Origin: Riptortus pedestris
Taxonomy: Eukaryota; Arthropoda; Insecta; Hemiptera; Alydidae
DNA length: 64,000 nucleotides
Assembly (NCBI GenBank): GCA_019009955.1
Contig: CM032228.1
Coordinates: forward strand, 71,230,001-71,294,000
Reading direction: 5' to 3'
Shown here: positions 44,821-54,241 of the stretch, in pieces
Layout: each line of letters opens with the position of its first letter
Position numbering within the stretch: the stretch's first letter is position 1
The notes under the pieces: model-generated
What the model was told of the DNA's origin: nothing
Databases searched by the model: none
The model's input: the letters and a program-made list of their open reading frames with translations, nothing else
Made by a program: the position numbers and the translations under genes

Positions 44821-45649
44821 TTTAATGTACCTCATTTTCTTTGATTGATTGACATTTGAAGAAAAATTTCGAAAATTGCGTCATGAGTACGACCTCAATA
44901 GCTGATTTCCCTTAGGGGAAATCTCCTAAAAGCCTGTCAGTGGGATCTTGTATGCAAAGCTGATTGTTTCTCAGTTAATCAGATAGTGTTTTCCAGTTAA
45001 ACTGTGTATCTTATTTCCTTTTGTTATTGCTTCTTCAATGAGTATATTAGGCAAATGATGTGACAAATTGTATACCTAAACTGCACTTTTCAAATTCCTT
45101 TATAACTTTAGTTTGGTTTTAACTTAATTAAGCCTACTGGCTTTTTAATCTACGGTCATCTTTTACATTTATTCAAGCATTCGTTTCCAGTTTTAAGCTC
45201 TGAAAACATTTTATTTATCAATAAAAGAAACAATTTTTTTATTCATCTTAAGATTGACAAGCAGTTCTTTTGTGTGTAGCTGTAGGTTGAGAGGTGCAAA
45301 TGAGATAAAATAAAAAAAATTCAGAGTGTTCTTGATTAAGTACTTCCATAATAATTAGGTTATTTGAGCCTGCTACCAAACTCTAATTGATTAAAGTTTA
45401 GTTAACCTTTTCATTGCGCAAAGCCACTATAGTGCCTTTGCGCAATGAAAGTGTTAATTATAGTATTTGTACTCGCTTTGGCGATGCATATACTGAAATA
45501 GGAAAAATACTAGTTTAACTGCTATTTTTTAATATATGTGAAGTATGCATATATGTAATTGCAAAATATTCTTTTTTCAGGACAATTTTTTGGCAGAAAA
45601 TGAAGAAATAAAAACAAAAGAAGAAAAAAAAGAAACTGTAAAAACATAA
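37114..45649 (+). CDS. DPH3: DPH3 / KTI11 diphthamide biosynthesis protein (complete gene, three coding exons)
   Basis: Small CSL-type zinc-ribbon protein. In yeast and animals DPH3 gives electrons to the DPH1-DPH2 radical enzyme, the first step of diphthamide synthesis on eEF2, and also serves the Elongator tRNA-modification pathway. Exons: 37,114-37,230, 42,718-42,792 and 45,581-45,649, giving 39+25+22 = 86 residues (human 82). The sequence has [20 protein letters not shown], then [15 protein letters not shown]. The four zinc ligands are C29 and C31 (CPC) and C51 and C54 (CPSC). The last exon is a charged, poorly conserved tail, as in flies. Exons join in phase 0. The first donor is AAG|GCAATT, a GC-AG intron; the others are GT-AG (GTATGT donor, TTTCAG acceptor). 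A copia element occupies 3.9 kb of intron 1 and ends 41 bp before exon 2. The start is the first ATG before the conserved HDEVEIEDF block. Confidence 0.93.
37340..37480 (-). repeat. SINE, strongly diverged fragment
   Basis: Segments such as AATTGACGTCTCCTTTT, TTACTTGTTACCATCCCTTT and ACCAGGTTAGGACTAGG follow the order of the minus-strand SINE body but with many changes. It lies in DPH3 intron 1. Confidence 0.45.
37814..37925. repeat. Fragment related to the 27.4-kb MITE
   Basis: Contains AAACCGCATTTCACCC near 37,828 and CCAAGGGTGGGGTTAAACTG at about 37,899, matching the inverted ends of the element at 27,430-27,769 but in a different arrangement. Confidence 0.45.
38504..38675 (-). repeat. 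SINE, diverged copy
   Basis: The order of blocks (tail TTTATTAACTTAC, GACTAATTGGGATGGGCTAT, GCTAGCCAGAGCTGG, GGGCTCAG at the far end) matches the minus-strand SINE over its length, with numerous substitutions. It sits just before the copia insertion. Confidence 0.6.
38756..38970 (-). repeat. Copia 3' LTR
   Basis: 215 bp, beginning TGTTAAGTAGG on the minus strand and ending CCTTAACA. One mismatch to the 5' LTR. Confidence 0.97.
39046..42400 (-). pseudogene. Copia gag-pol polyprotein, frameshifted and lacking most of RNase H
   Basis: Order on the minus strand: Gag N-terminus ([17 protein letters not shown], about 42,360), Gag with knuckle [14 protein letters not shown] (about 41,765-41,725), protease [10 protein letters not shown] (about 41,525), GAG-pre-integrase HRTLGHINF with CAIC, integrase core with [10 protein letters not shown] and RCDNGKEF, then [12 protein letters not shown] follows with [51 protein letters not shown] and the catalytic FVDDLL (about 39,435). 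The end [16 protein letters not shown] is the usual C-terminus. Frame changes occur near 42,295, 41,610, 40,750 and 39,478. Between [13 protein letters not shown] and ENVKIG (about 39,180) the RNase H domain is deleted in frame. Confidence 0.92.
42462..42676 (-). repeat. Copia 5' LTR
   Basis: 215 bp. The primer-binding site abuts it at 42,461 on the minus strand. It differs from the other LTR by one base. Confidence 0.97.
42718..42792 (+). CDS. DPH3: DPH3 exon 2
   Basis: 25 codons, [20 protein letters not shown] then VIYDL. The acceptor TTTTATAG lies 36 bp after the copia target duplication; the donor is GTATGT. It carries the second zinc Cys pair. Confidence 0.93.
42793..43820. other. DPH3 intron 2, left part
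   Basis: AT-rich. Poly(T) near 43,113-43,128. No coding segment or repeat family recognised. Confidence 0.5.
43826..43880 (+). repeat. Element A, 3' terminal fragment
   Basis: Matches the hairpin end only: CATGAGTACAACCTCAATAG followed by CTGATTTCCACTAAGGG and AAATCTGCTAG. The hairpin has one changed base. Confidence 0.7.
44062..44938 (+). repeat. Element A, near full-length copy in DPH3 intron 2
   Basis: Begins AAAAAATCTGTCACTCAGGG and ends at the hairpin CTGATTTCCCTTAGGGGAAA with TCTCCTAA. Poly(G) at 44,409-44,421, C-rich block at about 44,610 and (TA)n at 44,770-44,817 are in the same order as in the copy at 11,280. Confidence 0.85.
45402..45457. repeat. Near-perfect 56-bp palindrome in DPH3 intron 2
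   Basis: Two 28-bp arms meet at CACTATAGTG without a loop. The core TTTCATTGCGCAAAG is matched on both sides, with about three mismatched pairs overall. It lies 123 bp before exon 3. Confidence 0.9.
45581..45649 (+). CDS. DPH3: DPH3 exon 3 (C-terminus)
   Basis: 22 codons plus [25 protein letters not shown]. The acceptor CTTTTTTCAG is strong. The tail is Lys/Glu-rich and aligns in position, not in sequence, with other DPH3 tails. Confidence 0.85.
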   Translation, partial: DNFLAENEEIKTKEEKKETVKT

Positions 45650-45767
45650 ATTACACTTTTTTAAATTATATGATGGCAGAGTATGCCATTGAACAGCTGT
45701 GATATTTTCTTTTTGTAAATAAGATGGAATTTTAAATAAAGTATTAATTATGTGAATAATTAATTAT

Positions 45768-45938
45768 AGTGGCGAGTTCGATTCTTGCCTGGGCAAAGGA
45801 AATTATTTAGTGACGAAATTCATTAAATAACGTCCTAAAATCCCACCCTGGCTAGAAAAGGGTGGTAACCTGTAGATAACCCGTCCCGATTAGCCTGAGT
45901 TGCAAAAAGTGGACGTTAATAAATAATAATAATAATAA
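45768..45938 (+). repeat. tRNA-derived SINE, 5' truncated
   Basis: Starts at AGTGGCGAGTTCGATTCTTG (B box present, A box missing) and ends in (AAT)n. It lies just 3' of the DPH3 stop codon, so it may be part of the transcribed 3' region. Confidence 0.85.
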
Positions 45939-46512
45939 TTATGTGAAATATGTAGCTTAATTTAATTCTTGGTAATACCTTATTTTTACCTTATTTATTA
46001 GAAACCATGCTGCTACTTCAAGGACTGATGCAGACTTCTGTTCCCAAGCCCTATCCTTATTTATATTTTGTCGTCATTCAATGTAATGCAAAATACTTAC
46101 TAAATTCAATTGCTTTTAGTTTAAAAAAAAAAAATGTTAAATAAAAATATTAGACCAATAGAATGTTATTCACATAGAATTATCATCTTTATATATAACA
46201 AATCAGTTTATATTTTATAAATTTTCTTAAATAAGTTGAAGCATTTATCCGGTAGAGCTCATGTTCCTACTATATGTTACTTCAGTTTAAAGCAATGTTT
46301 GACAGGCTGAGCGGTAACTATGTATTTATGTTGATTTTGTATATCATTTATTGATTTAAAAAAATCAATATAAATATTCTTAAAAAATTCGATCCACTTG
46401 TCTGATAGAAGTGATATTCATTAGATTTAAAGTAAGTTTAACTTGTACCAATGTTTATGCCCATCAACATCCAAATTATCAATAATTTTTTTTTTTTTTT
46501 AAATATCTAAAT

Positions 46513-46737
46513 GGGGCTCAGGTTAGCCATGTGAGTTAAAGCGTTAGCCTTAATCTCACATGGTAAACCTAGAGTGGCGAGTTCGATTCTCGCCTGAGCA
46601 AAGGAAATTATTTAGTGACGGAATTCATTAAATAACATCCTAACTCCCCCCTGGCTAGAAAAGGGTGGTAACCTGTAGATAACCCGTCCCAATTAGCCTT
46701 AGTTGCAAAAAGCGGACGATAATAAATAATAATAATA
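46513..46737 (+). repeat. tRNA-derived SINE, full length
   Basis: Complete unit from GGGGCTCAGGTTAGCC to the (AAT)n tail. A perfect 12-bp target duplication AAATATCTAAAT flanks it (46,501-46,512 and 46,738-46,749). Confidence 0.92.
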
Positions 46738-46954
46738 AAATATCTAAATTATTATTTTTGTACCCCTAAACAAAAAAAATTATAAAGTACTGAAAAATTG
46801 TACAAAAGTAAAATAAGATTTTCCTCTAAGAAGGACAATTCTGTCAATATTGATTAGGAGTTCCTATTGAGATGTTATATTTGTATGCATTATTTTTTAT
46901 TTAGACTCCTTCACAGCCAATTTAGTTTGGTTTATTTATTGTTGAATCAAACTT

Positions 46955-47060
46955 TTCAAAAATAAAAGCTCATCATGCAGGAGCTGTATAACTAAGCAGA
47001 TTTTAACACAGGCGACAAGTCGGCAAACAGTGTTTAATGTAGCCCAATATATGAGAAAGC
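46955..47060 (+). repeat. Element A, 5' terminal fragment
   Basis: AATAAAAGCTCATCATGCAG and GCTGTATAACTAAGCAGATT match the start of element A; similarity is lost after about 100 bp. Confidence 0.5.
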
Positions 47061-47558
47061 AAAAAGAGAAGCATAAACTTACATATAGCAAACAGTCGAA
47101 CGCATTATAGCTGAAGGAAATAAGAACATGTAAGGCCCTAGTGCTTCGCAATGTCTGCTAACAACTCCGGAGGGTAAAAAAACCGAACAAAAGAAGAAAA
47201 TTGAAACTGGATCATTTACAAATAGCGTAATTAGAAGTGTGGTGGGGGAAGGCTACCTCCCCTCCGGCAAGGCCCCTGGTTCTTTTGAATTTGGTCAAGC
47301 TTTAGAGAACTAGAATGGACTTCTTTCCAGACTTCTCTTGAGAAAAAAAAAATCTGTTGGAAAGTTTGTACAATTTTAGTTATTAACTTTATTTAGGAAT
47401 TGAATAGATAATAAAGCAAAATCCAATTACTTGCATATTTTCAACTTTAAAGAAACATCTGTAGACACCTGGAAGGGAAGACTCCGCCCAAGGAAACCGG
47501 AAAAGACTCACATATATACCTGAGATGAACACACAACTCTTCAGTCTCAGAGATAGTC

Positions 47559-47589
47559 CTGAGGAAGCTAGAAGCATGTCTAGCGAAAC
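47559..47589 (+). ncRNA. Hammerhead-ribozyme-like core motif
   Basis: CTGAGGA (CUGANGA core) is followed by a perfect 6-bp stem, GCTAGA/TCTAGC with loop AGCATG, and then GAAAC. This is the conserved core plus stem II of hammerhead ribozymes, which are often carried by Penelope-like elements. A convincing stem III with a cleavage triplet is not visible downstream, so it may be an inactive remnant. Confidence 0.4.
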
Positions 47590-47681
47590 GTTGGCAACAA
47601 GAATGTATTCAAATTTAACAGAATAATGCGCCGATTATACATAATAATTTATATATATATATATATATACCAGCTCAGATA

Positions 47682-47697
47682 CCCGGCTTCGCCCGGG
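47682..47697. repeat. Short GC hairpin after a (TA)n tract
   Basis: CCCGGCTTCGCCCGGG forms a 5-bp GC stem. It follows (TA)n at about 47,650-47,669. Similar motifs mark repeat ends in many invertebrate genomes, but the family cannot be named here. Confidence 0.4.
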
Positions 47698-48185
47698 AAT
47701 TAATTTAAGGCTGAATGGTGATGGTATTTTTTTGGCAAGGCTTTAGTTTGCACAATATTTTCACCTTTACCCGTCCCACTATTTAGGATTAACACCTGTT
47801 GTTGGCATTTCTTAATAATAAAATTAATTTTTTATGTAAGTCTTCACTGTCCTCCAAATTGTCATATTTCCCGTCTCCTGTGCATTATGCATAGATCTCA
47901 GTTATTAAAACGAAATATCACCATTATTAATTGCAGGCCTCCCTTATAACCCCCACTCCTGCCCGTCCCTAGAAATGTTAGTATGGCTTATTATAAGGAA
48001 AGCGTTAGTGCTAATACACATACCGAGTTTTATTTATTTCGGCTGGGTCTTTTGTCCCAAATAAAATTGTTCACTTCCGCTATAGGTTTTAGCATATATC
48101 TCGTTTATAATTCGGTATACTAAAAAAGTGTATATAACAAAATTTACTCTAAATAACAAAATACACTTCCGCTATAGGTTTTAGC

Positions 48186-48304
48186 AGATTTCCCTTAAGG
48201 GAAATCAGCTATTGAGGTTGTACTCATGACGGAATTTTCGAAATTTTTCTTCAAATGTCCATCGATCCTACCTAGTAGATGACGAAAATGAGGTCCGTTC
48301 AAAA

Positions 48305-48356
<52 letters not shown>

Positions 48357-48912
48357 CTGTTACCGCTCTAGCGGTCGCAATTTTTGTTTGATCGTTACCA
48401 AACTCGATATTTAGTCGTTTTATGTCAAAAGAAAGATAAAGTTCGTTAACGGCTGAAATCGGACCACGGGGAGGGGGGGTTTAGAGGGGAGGATTTCCGA
48501 AAATTCGAAATATCTCCGTTACTATTCGTCGGATCGAAAAATTGTACAGAATCAATCTTATTGCAAAATAAATTTCCTATAAATATTGTTCTATACATTT
48601 ATTCTGTATCTTGAATATTAACCGAGATATTTGCATTTGTATTCTGCGTGTGGTACCAGTAGGCTATGTTCGGACTTTCCGTCGAGAGCTCTGGCGGCCT
48701 TTTCCATAACTATCCGTCCCTCGTGAATAGGTTTAGAGGTTAGGTTAACTGTGTTTCGGGGCTAGAAACTACTGGGTTATTACGCCCTAAATAATGTTTT
48801 AGGTTTAGAGGTTTCTTTCTATTACAGTTGTTATTAGGCAGATTTCTCTATTGTAAAACTTCACGTGGGAAATCTGCTTAGTTTACGCAGCCCCTGCGTG
48901 ACGGACTTTTAC
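48186..48912 (-). repeat. Element A inserted in a 299-bp monomer
   Basis: Reverse orientation: starts at the hairpin AGATTTCCCTTAAGGGAAAT and ends GCGTGACGGACTTTTAC. The flanks TATAGGTTTTAGC and CGTATATCTCGTTTATAA join to give the normal monomer sequence, so the empty site is known and shows at most a one-base duplication. Confidence 0.88.
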
Positions 48913-50630
48913 CGTATATCTCGTTTATAATACGGTATACGAAAAAAGTGTGTAAAACAACTGAGGAAAGAAAGAGGGAGTGAGAAAGGTTCTAGATTAC
49001 AGGAAGGTCTCCCCATCCGTCCCTGACGCTCCAGGTTAACCAACAGAACATGACTAACGGCTAACATTACCTTATATTCAGATTCTATTTTCAATTCTAA
49101 TTATGTATGTTTAAATACTTTCGTTTTTTGTGAATTAATTGATGTTTTAAACACATTAAAGGATGACATTACTTACTTCCGATTAATTAATGTTTCAGTG
49201 AAAGACAGAGGAAGGGGGGGGGGAGTAATATACTTTGCTCCTCATGAAACAGCTACTTGTTTTTAAAATGCTTCATACAATTGAAATGTTCTTGTTTATC
49301 GTCATGTTCATATTTGCTGAAAAACCAATAGGAAACGAAATATCGCTATATTTAATTTCTGGCATCCCTTATAACCCTCACTCCTACCCGTCCCTAGAAA
49401 TGTTGATATGGCTTATTATAATGAAGGTGTTAGTGCTAATATACATACCGAGTTTTATTTAGTTCGGTTAAGTCGTTTGTGCCAAATAAAATTGCTCACT
49501 TCCGCTATAGGTTTTAGCGTATATCTCGTTTATTATTCGGTATACGAAAAAAGTGTATATAACAAATGTTACTCTAAATAACAAAGTAAACAACTTTTGT
49601 TATGTTTATATTTGCCGAAAAACCAATAGGAAACGAAATATCGCTATTTTTAATTTCTGGCTTCCCTTATAACCCCCACTCCTGTCCGTCCCTAGAAATG
49701 TTGGTATGTCTTGTTATAATGAAAGCGTTAGTGCTAATACAGATACCAGAGTTTTATTTATTTCGGTTGGGTCTTTTGTCCCAAATAAAATTGTTCACTT
49801 CCACTATAGGTTTTAGCGTATATCTTATTTATAATTCGGTGTACGAAAAAAGTGTATATAAGAAAAGTTAATCTAAATAACTAAATAAACAACTTTTGTT
49901 ATGTTCATATTTGCCGAAAAACCAATAGGAAACGAAATATCGCTATTTTTAATTTCTGGCTTTCCTTATAACCCCCACTCCTGCCCGTCCCTAGAAATGT
50001 TGATATGGCTTGTTATAATGAAAGCGTTAGTGCTAATGCATATACCGAGTTGGTACTAGTGTATTATATCCACCACATTTTAGTTTCACGCTAGAGTGCG
50101 CTACTGTTTTAAGTAGTACGATTCATTGCCCGCAAGGGAGGTTATACTTACCGTATAACCTTCTACGGAATTATAATGATAAATAAAAGAAAACACAATT
50201 TTTAAAAATAAAACATTTTATTCACATTTAGGCGGGAAATGTGTGGAAATACAATTTAAAATGCACTGAAATGTGTCTCCATTTCCTTTCCCATGGTGCT
50301 GTCGCCATATGAATTCTACCAAATATGATTCAATGCATTACAAAATGGAATTTTACTTCCTTCGAACCAAGTGCCAATCCGTACGCCGACTTGCTCACCA
50401 CGCTTTCTTACATTACACTTCCAAAGAAGACTTTTTTTTTCACTATAAAGTTTCATACAATGTGATTTAGAACACTTTCTTCCGATAGCCAAAATATTCC
50501 TCTCCTGTAAATATTTAACAGCGTCTTCTTCAGTCGTTGGCAAATCCCAAGGAGGCATTTTTAAAGGACTAAGAAACAATAATCAGCAAACGCAAATAAA
50601 CAGCGAACGCATCTATGACAAATGATAACC
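48192..50630 (+). repeat. Tandem duplication, copy 1
   Basis: 2,439 bp that recur immediately downstream at 50,631-53,081. Only a handful of single-base differences (for example near 48,595, 49,164 and 49,841) and length changes in (TA)n and poly(G) separate the copies. The unit contains element A, three monomers and most of the Merlin element. Confidence 0.95.
50052..50630 (-). mobile_element. Merlin-derived element, truncated by the duplication junction
   Basis: Same as the complete element at 52,503-53,166 but cut at 50,630, where the second duplicate starts. The target duplicate ACCGAGTT is at 50,044-50,051. Confidence 0.85.
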
Positions 50631-50743
50631 CCCTTAAGGGAAATCAGCTATTGAGGTTGTACTCATGACGGAATTTTCGAAATTTTTCTTCAAATGTCCA
50701 TCGATCCTACCTAGTAGATGACGAAAATGAGGTCCGTTCAAAA

Positions 50744-50790
<47 letters not shown>

Positions 50791-53081
50791 CATATATATA
50801 TTTGTCTGTTACCGCTCTAGCGGTCGCAATTTTTGTTTGATCGTTACCAAACTCGATATTTAGTCGTTTTATGTCAAAAGAAAGATAAAGTTCGTTAACG
50901 GCTGAAATCGGACCACGGGGAGGGGGGGTTTAGAGGGGAGGATTTCCGAAAATTCGAAATATCTCCGTTACTATTCGTCGGATCGAAAAATTGTACAGAA
51001 TCAATCTTATTGCAAAATAAATTTCCTATAAATATTGGTCTATACATTTATTCTGTATCTTGAATATTAACCGAGATATTTGCATTTGTATTCTGCGTGT
51101 GGTACCAGTAGGCTATGTTCGGACTTTCCGTCGAGAGCTCTGGCGGCCTTTTCCATAACTATCCGTCCCTCGTGAATAGGTTTAGAGGTTAGGTTAACTG
51201 TGTTTCGGGGCTAGAAACTACTGGGTTATTACGCCCTAAATAATGTTTTAGGTTTAGAGGTTTCTTTCTATTACAGTTGTTATTAGGCAGATTTCTCTAT
51301 TGTAAAACTTCACGTGGGAAATCTGCTTAGTTTACGCAGCCCCTGCGTGACGGACTTTTACCGTATATCTCGTTTATAATACGGTATACGAAAAAAGTGT
51401 GTAAAACAACTGAGGAAAGAAAGAGGGAGTGAGAAAGGTTCTAGATTACAGGAAGGTCTCCCCATCCGTCCCTGACGCTCCAGGTTAACCAACAGAACAT
51501 GACTAACGGCTAACATTACCTTATATTCAGATTCTATTTTCAATTCTAATTATGTATGTTTAAATACTTTCGTTTTTTGTGAATTAATTGATGTTTTAAA
51601 CACATTAAAGGATGAAATTACTTACTTCCGATTAATTAATGTTTCAGTGAAAGACAGAGGAAGGGGGGGGGGGGAGTAATATACTTTGCTCCTCATGAAA
51701 CAGCTACTTGTTTTTAAAATGCTTCATACAATTGAAATGTTCTTGTTTATCGTCATGTTCATATTTGCTGAAAAACCAATAGGAAACGAAATATCGCTAT
51801 ATTTAATTTCTGGCATCCCTTATAACCCTCACTCCTACCCGTCCCTAGAAATGTTGATATGGCTTATTATAATGAAGGTGTTAGTGCTAATATACATACC
51901 GAGTTTTATTTAGTTCGGTTAAGTCGTTTGTGCCAAATAAAATTGCTCACTTCCGCTATAGGTTTTAGCGTATATCTCGTTTATTATTCGGTATACGAAA
52001 AAAGTGTATATAACAAATGTTACTCTAAATAACAAAGTAAACAACTTTTGTTATGTTTATATTTGCCGAAAAACCAATAGGAAACGAAATATCGCTATTT
52101 TTAATTTCTGGCTTCCCTTATAACCCCCACTCCTGTCCGTCCCTAGAAATGTTGGTATGTCTTGTTATAATGAAAGCGTTAGTGCTAATACAGATACCAG
52201 AGTTTTATTTATTTCGGTTGGGTCTTTTGTCCCAAATAAAATTGTTCACTTCCACTATAGGTTTTAGCGTATATCTTATTTATAATTCGGTATACGAAAA
52301 AAGTGTATATAAGAAAAGTTAATCTAAATAACTAAATAAACAACTTTTGTTATGTTCATATTTGCCGAAAAACCAATAGGAAACGAAATATCGCTATTTT
52401 TAATTTCTGGCTTTCCTTATAACCCCCACTCCTGCCCGTCCCTAGAAATGTTGATATGGCTTGTTATAATGAAAGCGTTAGTGCTAATGCATATACCGAG
52501 TTGGTACTAGTGTATTATATCCACCACATTTTAGTTTCACGCTAGAGTGCGCTACTGTTTTAAGTAGTACGATTCATTGCCCGCAAGGGAGGTTATACTT
52601 ACCGTATAACCTTCTACGGAATTATAATGATAAATAAAAGAAAACACAATTTTTAAAAATAAAACATTTTATTCACATTTAGGCGGGAAATGTGTGGAAA
52701 TACAATTTAAAATGCACTGAAATGTGTCTCCATTTCCTTTCCCATGGTGCTGTCGCCATATGAATTCTACCAAATATGATTCAATGCATTACAAAATGGA
52801 ATTTTACTTCCTTCGAACCAAGTGCCAATCCGTACGCCGACTTGCTCACCACGCTTTCTTACATTACACTTCCAAAGAAGACTTTTTTTTTCACTATAAA
52901 GTTTCATACAATGTGATTTAGAACACTTTCTTCCGATAGCCAAAATATTCCTCTCCTGTAAATATTTAACAGCGTCTTCTTCAGTCGTTGGCAAATCCCA
53001 AGGAGGCATTTTTAAAGGACTAAGAAACAATAATCAGCAAACGCAAATAAACAGCGAACGCATCTATGACAAATGATAACC
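50631..53081 (+). repeat. Tandem duplication, copy 2
   Basis: 2,451 bp, joined head-to-tail to copy 1. The element A piece inside (50,631-51,363) lacks its outermost hairpin bases because the breakpoint falls there. Confidence 0.95.
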
Positions 53082-53166
53082 TCATTAGCCTGGGAGAGCT
53101 AGCGTCGCACTTCAGTAGCGCATTCTAGCGTGGAACTAAAATGTAGTGGATATAATACACAATACC
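52503..53166 (-). mobile_element. Merlin (IS1016-type) DNA transposon derivative, complete ends
   Basis: Inverted ends of more than 50 bp: GGTACTAGTGTATTATATCC at 52,503 and, complemented, GGTATTGTGTATTATATCCA ending at 53,166. Both continue into ACATTTTAGTTTCACGCTAG-like sequence. A perfect 8-bp target duplication, ACCGAGTT (52,495-52,502; 53,167-53,174), fits the 8-9 bp of Merlin elements. The element is 664 bp and holds only the N-terminal part of a transposase, so it is non-autonomous. It inserted into a 299-bp monomer. Confidence 0.88.
52767..53030 (-). pseudogene. Merlin/ISXO2-like transposase, N-terminal fragment
   Basis: The 87-codon frame reads MPPWDLPTTEEDAVKYLQER, then CSKSHCMKLYSEKKSLLWKC, a zinc-ribbon-like segment, then GVRIGTWFEGSKIPF, a motif characteristic of the region before the DDE domain in Merlin and ISXO2-type transposases. 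The catalytic domain is absent. The same fragment is present at 50,316-50,579 in the first duplicate. Confidence 0.75.
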
Positions 53167-53399
53167 ACCGAGTTTTATATATTTCGGTTGGGTCTTTTGT
53201 CCCAAATAAAATTATTCACTTCCGCTATAGGTTTTAGCGTGTATCTCGTTTATAATTCGGTATACGAAAAAAGTGTATATGACAAAAGTTACTCTAAATA
53301 ACAAAATAAACAACTTTTGTTATGTTCATATTTGCCAAAAAACCAATAGGAAACGAAATATCGCTATTTTTAATTTTATATATAGATATATATAAAATT

Positions 53400-53735
53400 G
53401 TAACCTCTGTCTGAACATTTAGAGGGGAGGATTTTCTAAAATTTGAAATATTTCCGTTACTATACGTTGGATCGAAAAATTGTATAGGGTCAATCTTATT
53501 GAAAATTAAATTGACTATAAATATTGTTATATACATTTATTCTCTATCTTGCATATTAACCGAGATATTTGCAATTTTATGAAATAAGGGCGGATAACGG
53601 ATGAGAGTGAGTTTCCCACCAAAAGCTAGGTCGGCCGTTTTCGTAACTCTTCAGCTCTCGTGAAATTTCTCTATTGTAAAACTACACGTGGGAAATCTGC
53701 TTAGTTTACGCAGCCACTGCGTGACGGACTTTTAT
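53400..53735 (-). repeat. Element A, partial copy
   Basis: Reverse orientation. It begins inside the unit (TTTAGAGGGGAGGATTTTCT), continues through CGTTGGATCGAAAAATTGTA, and ends GCGTGACGGACTTTTAT. The hairpin half and (TA)n are missing. Confidence 0.8.
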
Positions 53736-53764
53736 TTATATAAATGATAATTTATAATTATCGC

Positions 53765-54241
53765 CGAATGCTTGATTACCATAGTGGATAAATTCTGGAA
53801 GTCCAAGTGGATAATTCAAATTCTTTTAACATTTCGGCAGTTCTTTGGGATATTGCACCTATCAGCAAACCTTTCACTCTCCATTTTTCAATTGAGTATT
53901 TCTCCTTGAAATACCCACAGAAATTTTCATAAATCCTCGTCTACTTCTGTTGACTGGTTGATATTGGTTTCAAACCTTACTGTGGGATCTAGGATCACTC
54001 CTTCGTTTGCTATTCTTTTCATTATTACAATGTCTGCTGGTTTCGACGATCCATCAGACGACTTGCACGCAACTTCTTCAGAAACTTTCCAATCTTTGTT
54101 GTACCTTTTTATTAGTTGGGATATGTCTATTCTTAGTTTGTGGTGTCGGCTGTTGCGCATCAACTCTCCCCATTTGCAAGAGCCTGGGACATGAGGTAGG
54201 GTTTCAATCTCACTGCAATGTATATTAGATATTAGACTCAT
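53765..54241 (-). pseudogene. RLE domain of a second non-LTR retrotransposon
   Basis: Minus-strand frame: ETLPHVPGSCKWGELMRNSR (end of a CCHC knuckle, HX4C), HHKLRIDISQLI, EEVACKSSDGSSKPADIVIM and ILDPTVRFETN, then after a shift YFKEKYSIEKWRVKGLLIGA. This matches the C-terminal endonuclease region of a family of invertebrate RLE-type elements (DGS-RRADI-II and LDPTIRFE signatures). RT is not found upstream. It differs clearly from the RLE at 2.2-2.6 kb. Confidence 0.7.

Larger units (their letters stand above)
47935..53375 (+). repeat. Tandem repeat region, ~299-bp monomers, interrupted by other elements
   Basis: Monomers contain GGAAACGAAATATCGCTATT, CTTATAACCCCCACTCCTGC, GAAAGCGTTAGTGCTAATAC and ACTTCCGCTATAGGTTTTAG. 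The start ATGTTCATATTTGC-type block recurs at 49,304, 49,602 and 49,902 (period 298-300) and again in the second duplicate. Partial monomers lie at 47,935-48,185 and 53,175-53,375. Short open frames in the monomers are by-products of the repeat. Confidence 0.9.

Noticed and set aside
49235..49871. Short open frames with MFIFAEKPIGNEIS repeated at 49.2, 49.6, 51.7 and 52.1 kb
   Set aside because: They fall in successive monomers of the 299-bp tandem repeat, differ by frame-ending changes and have no start context or known domain. They are by-products of repetition.
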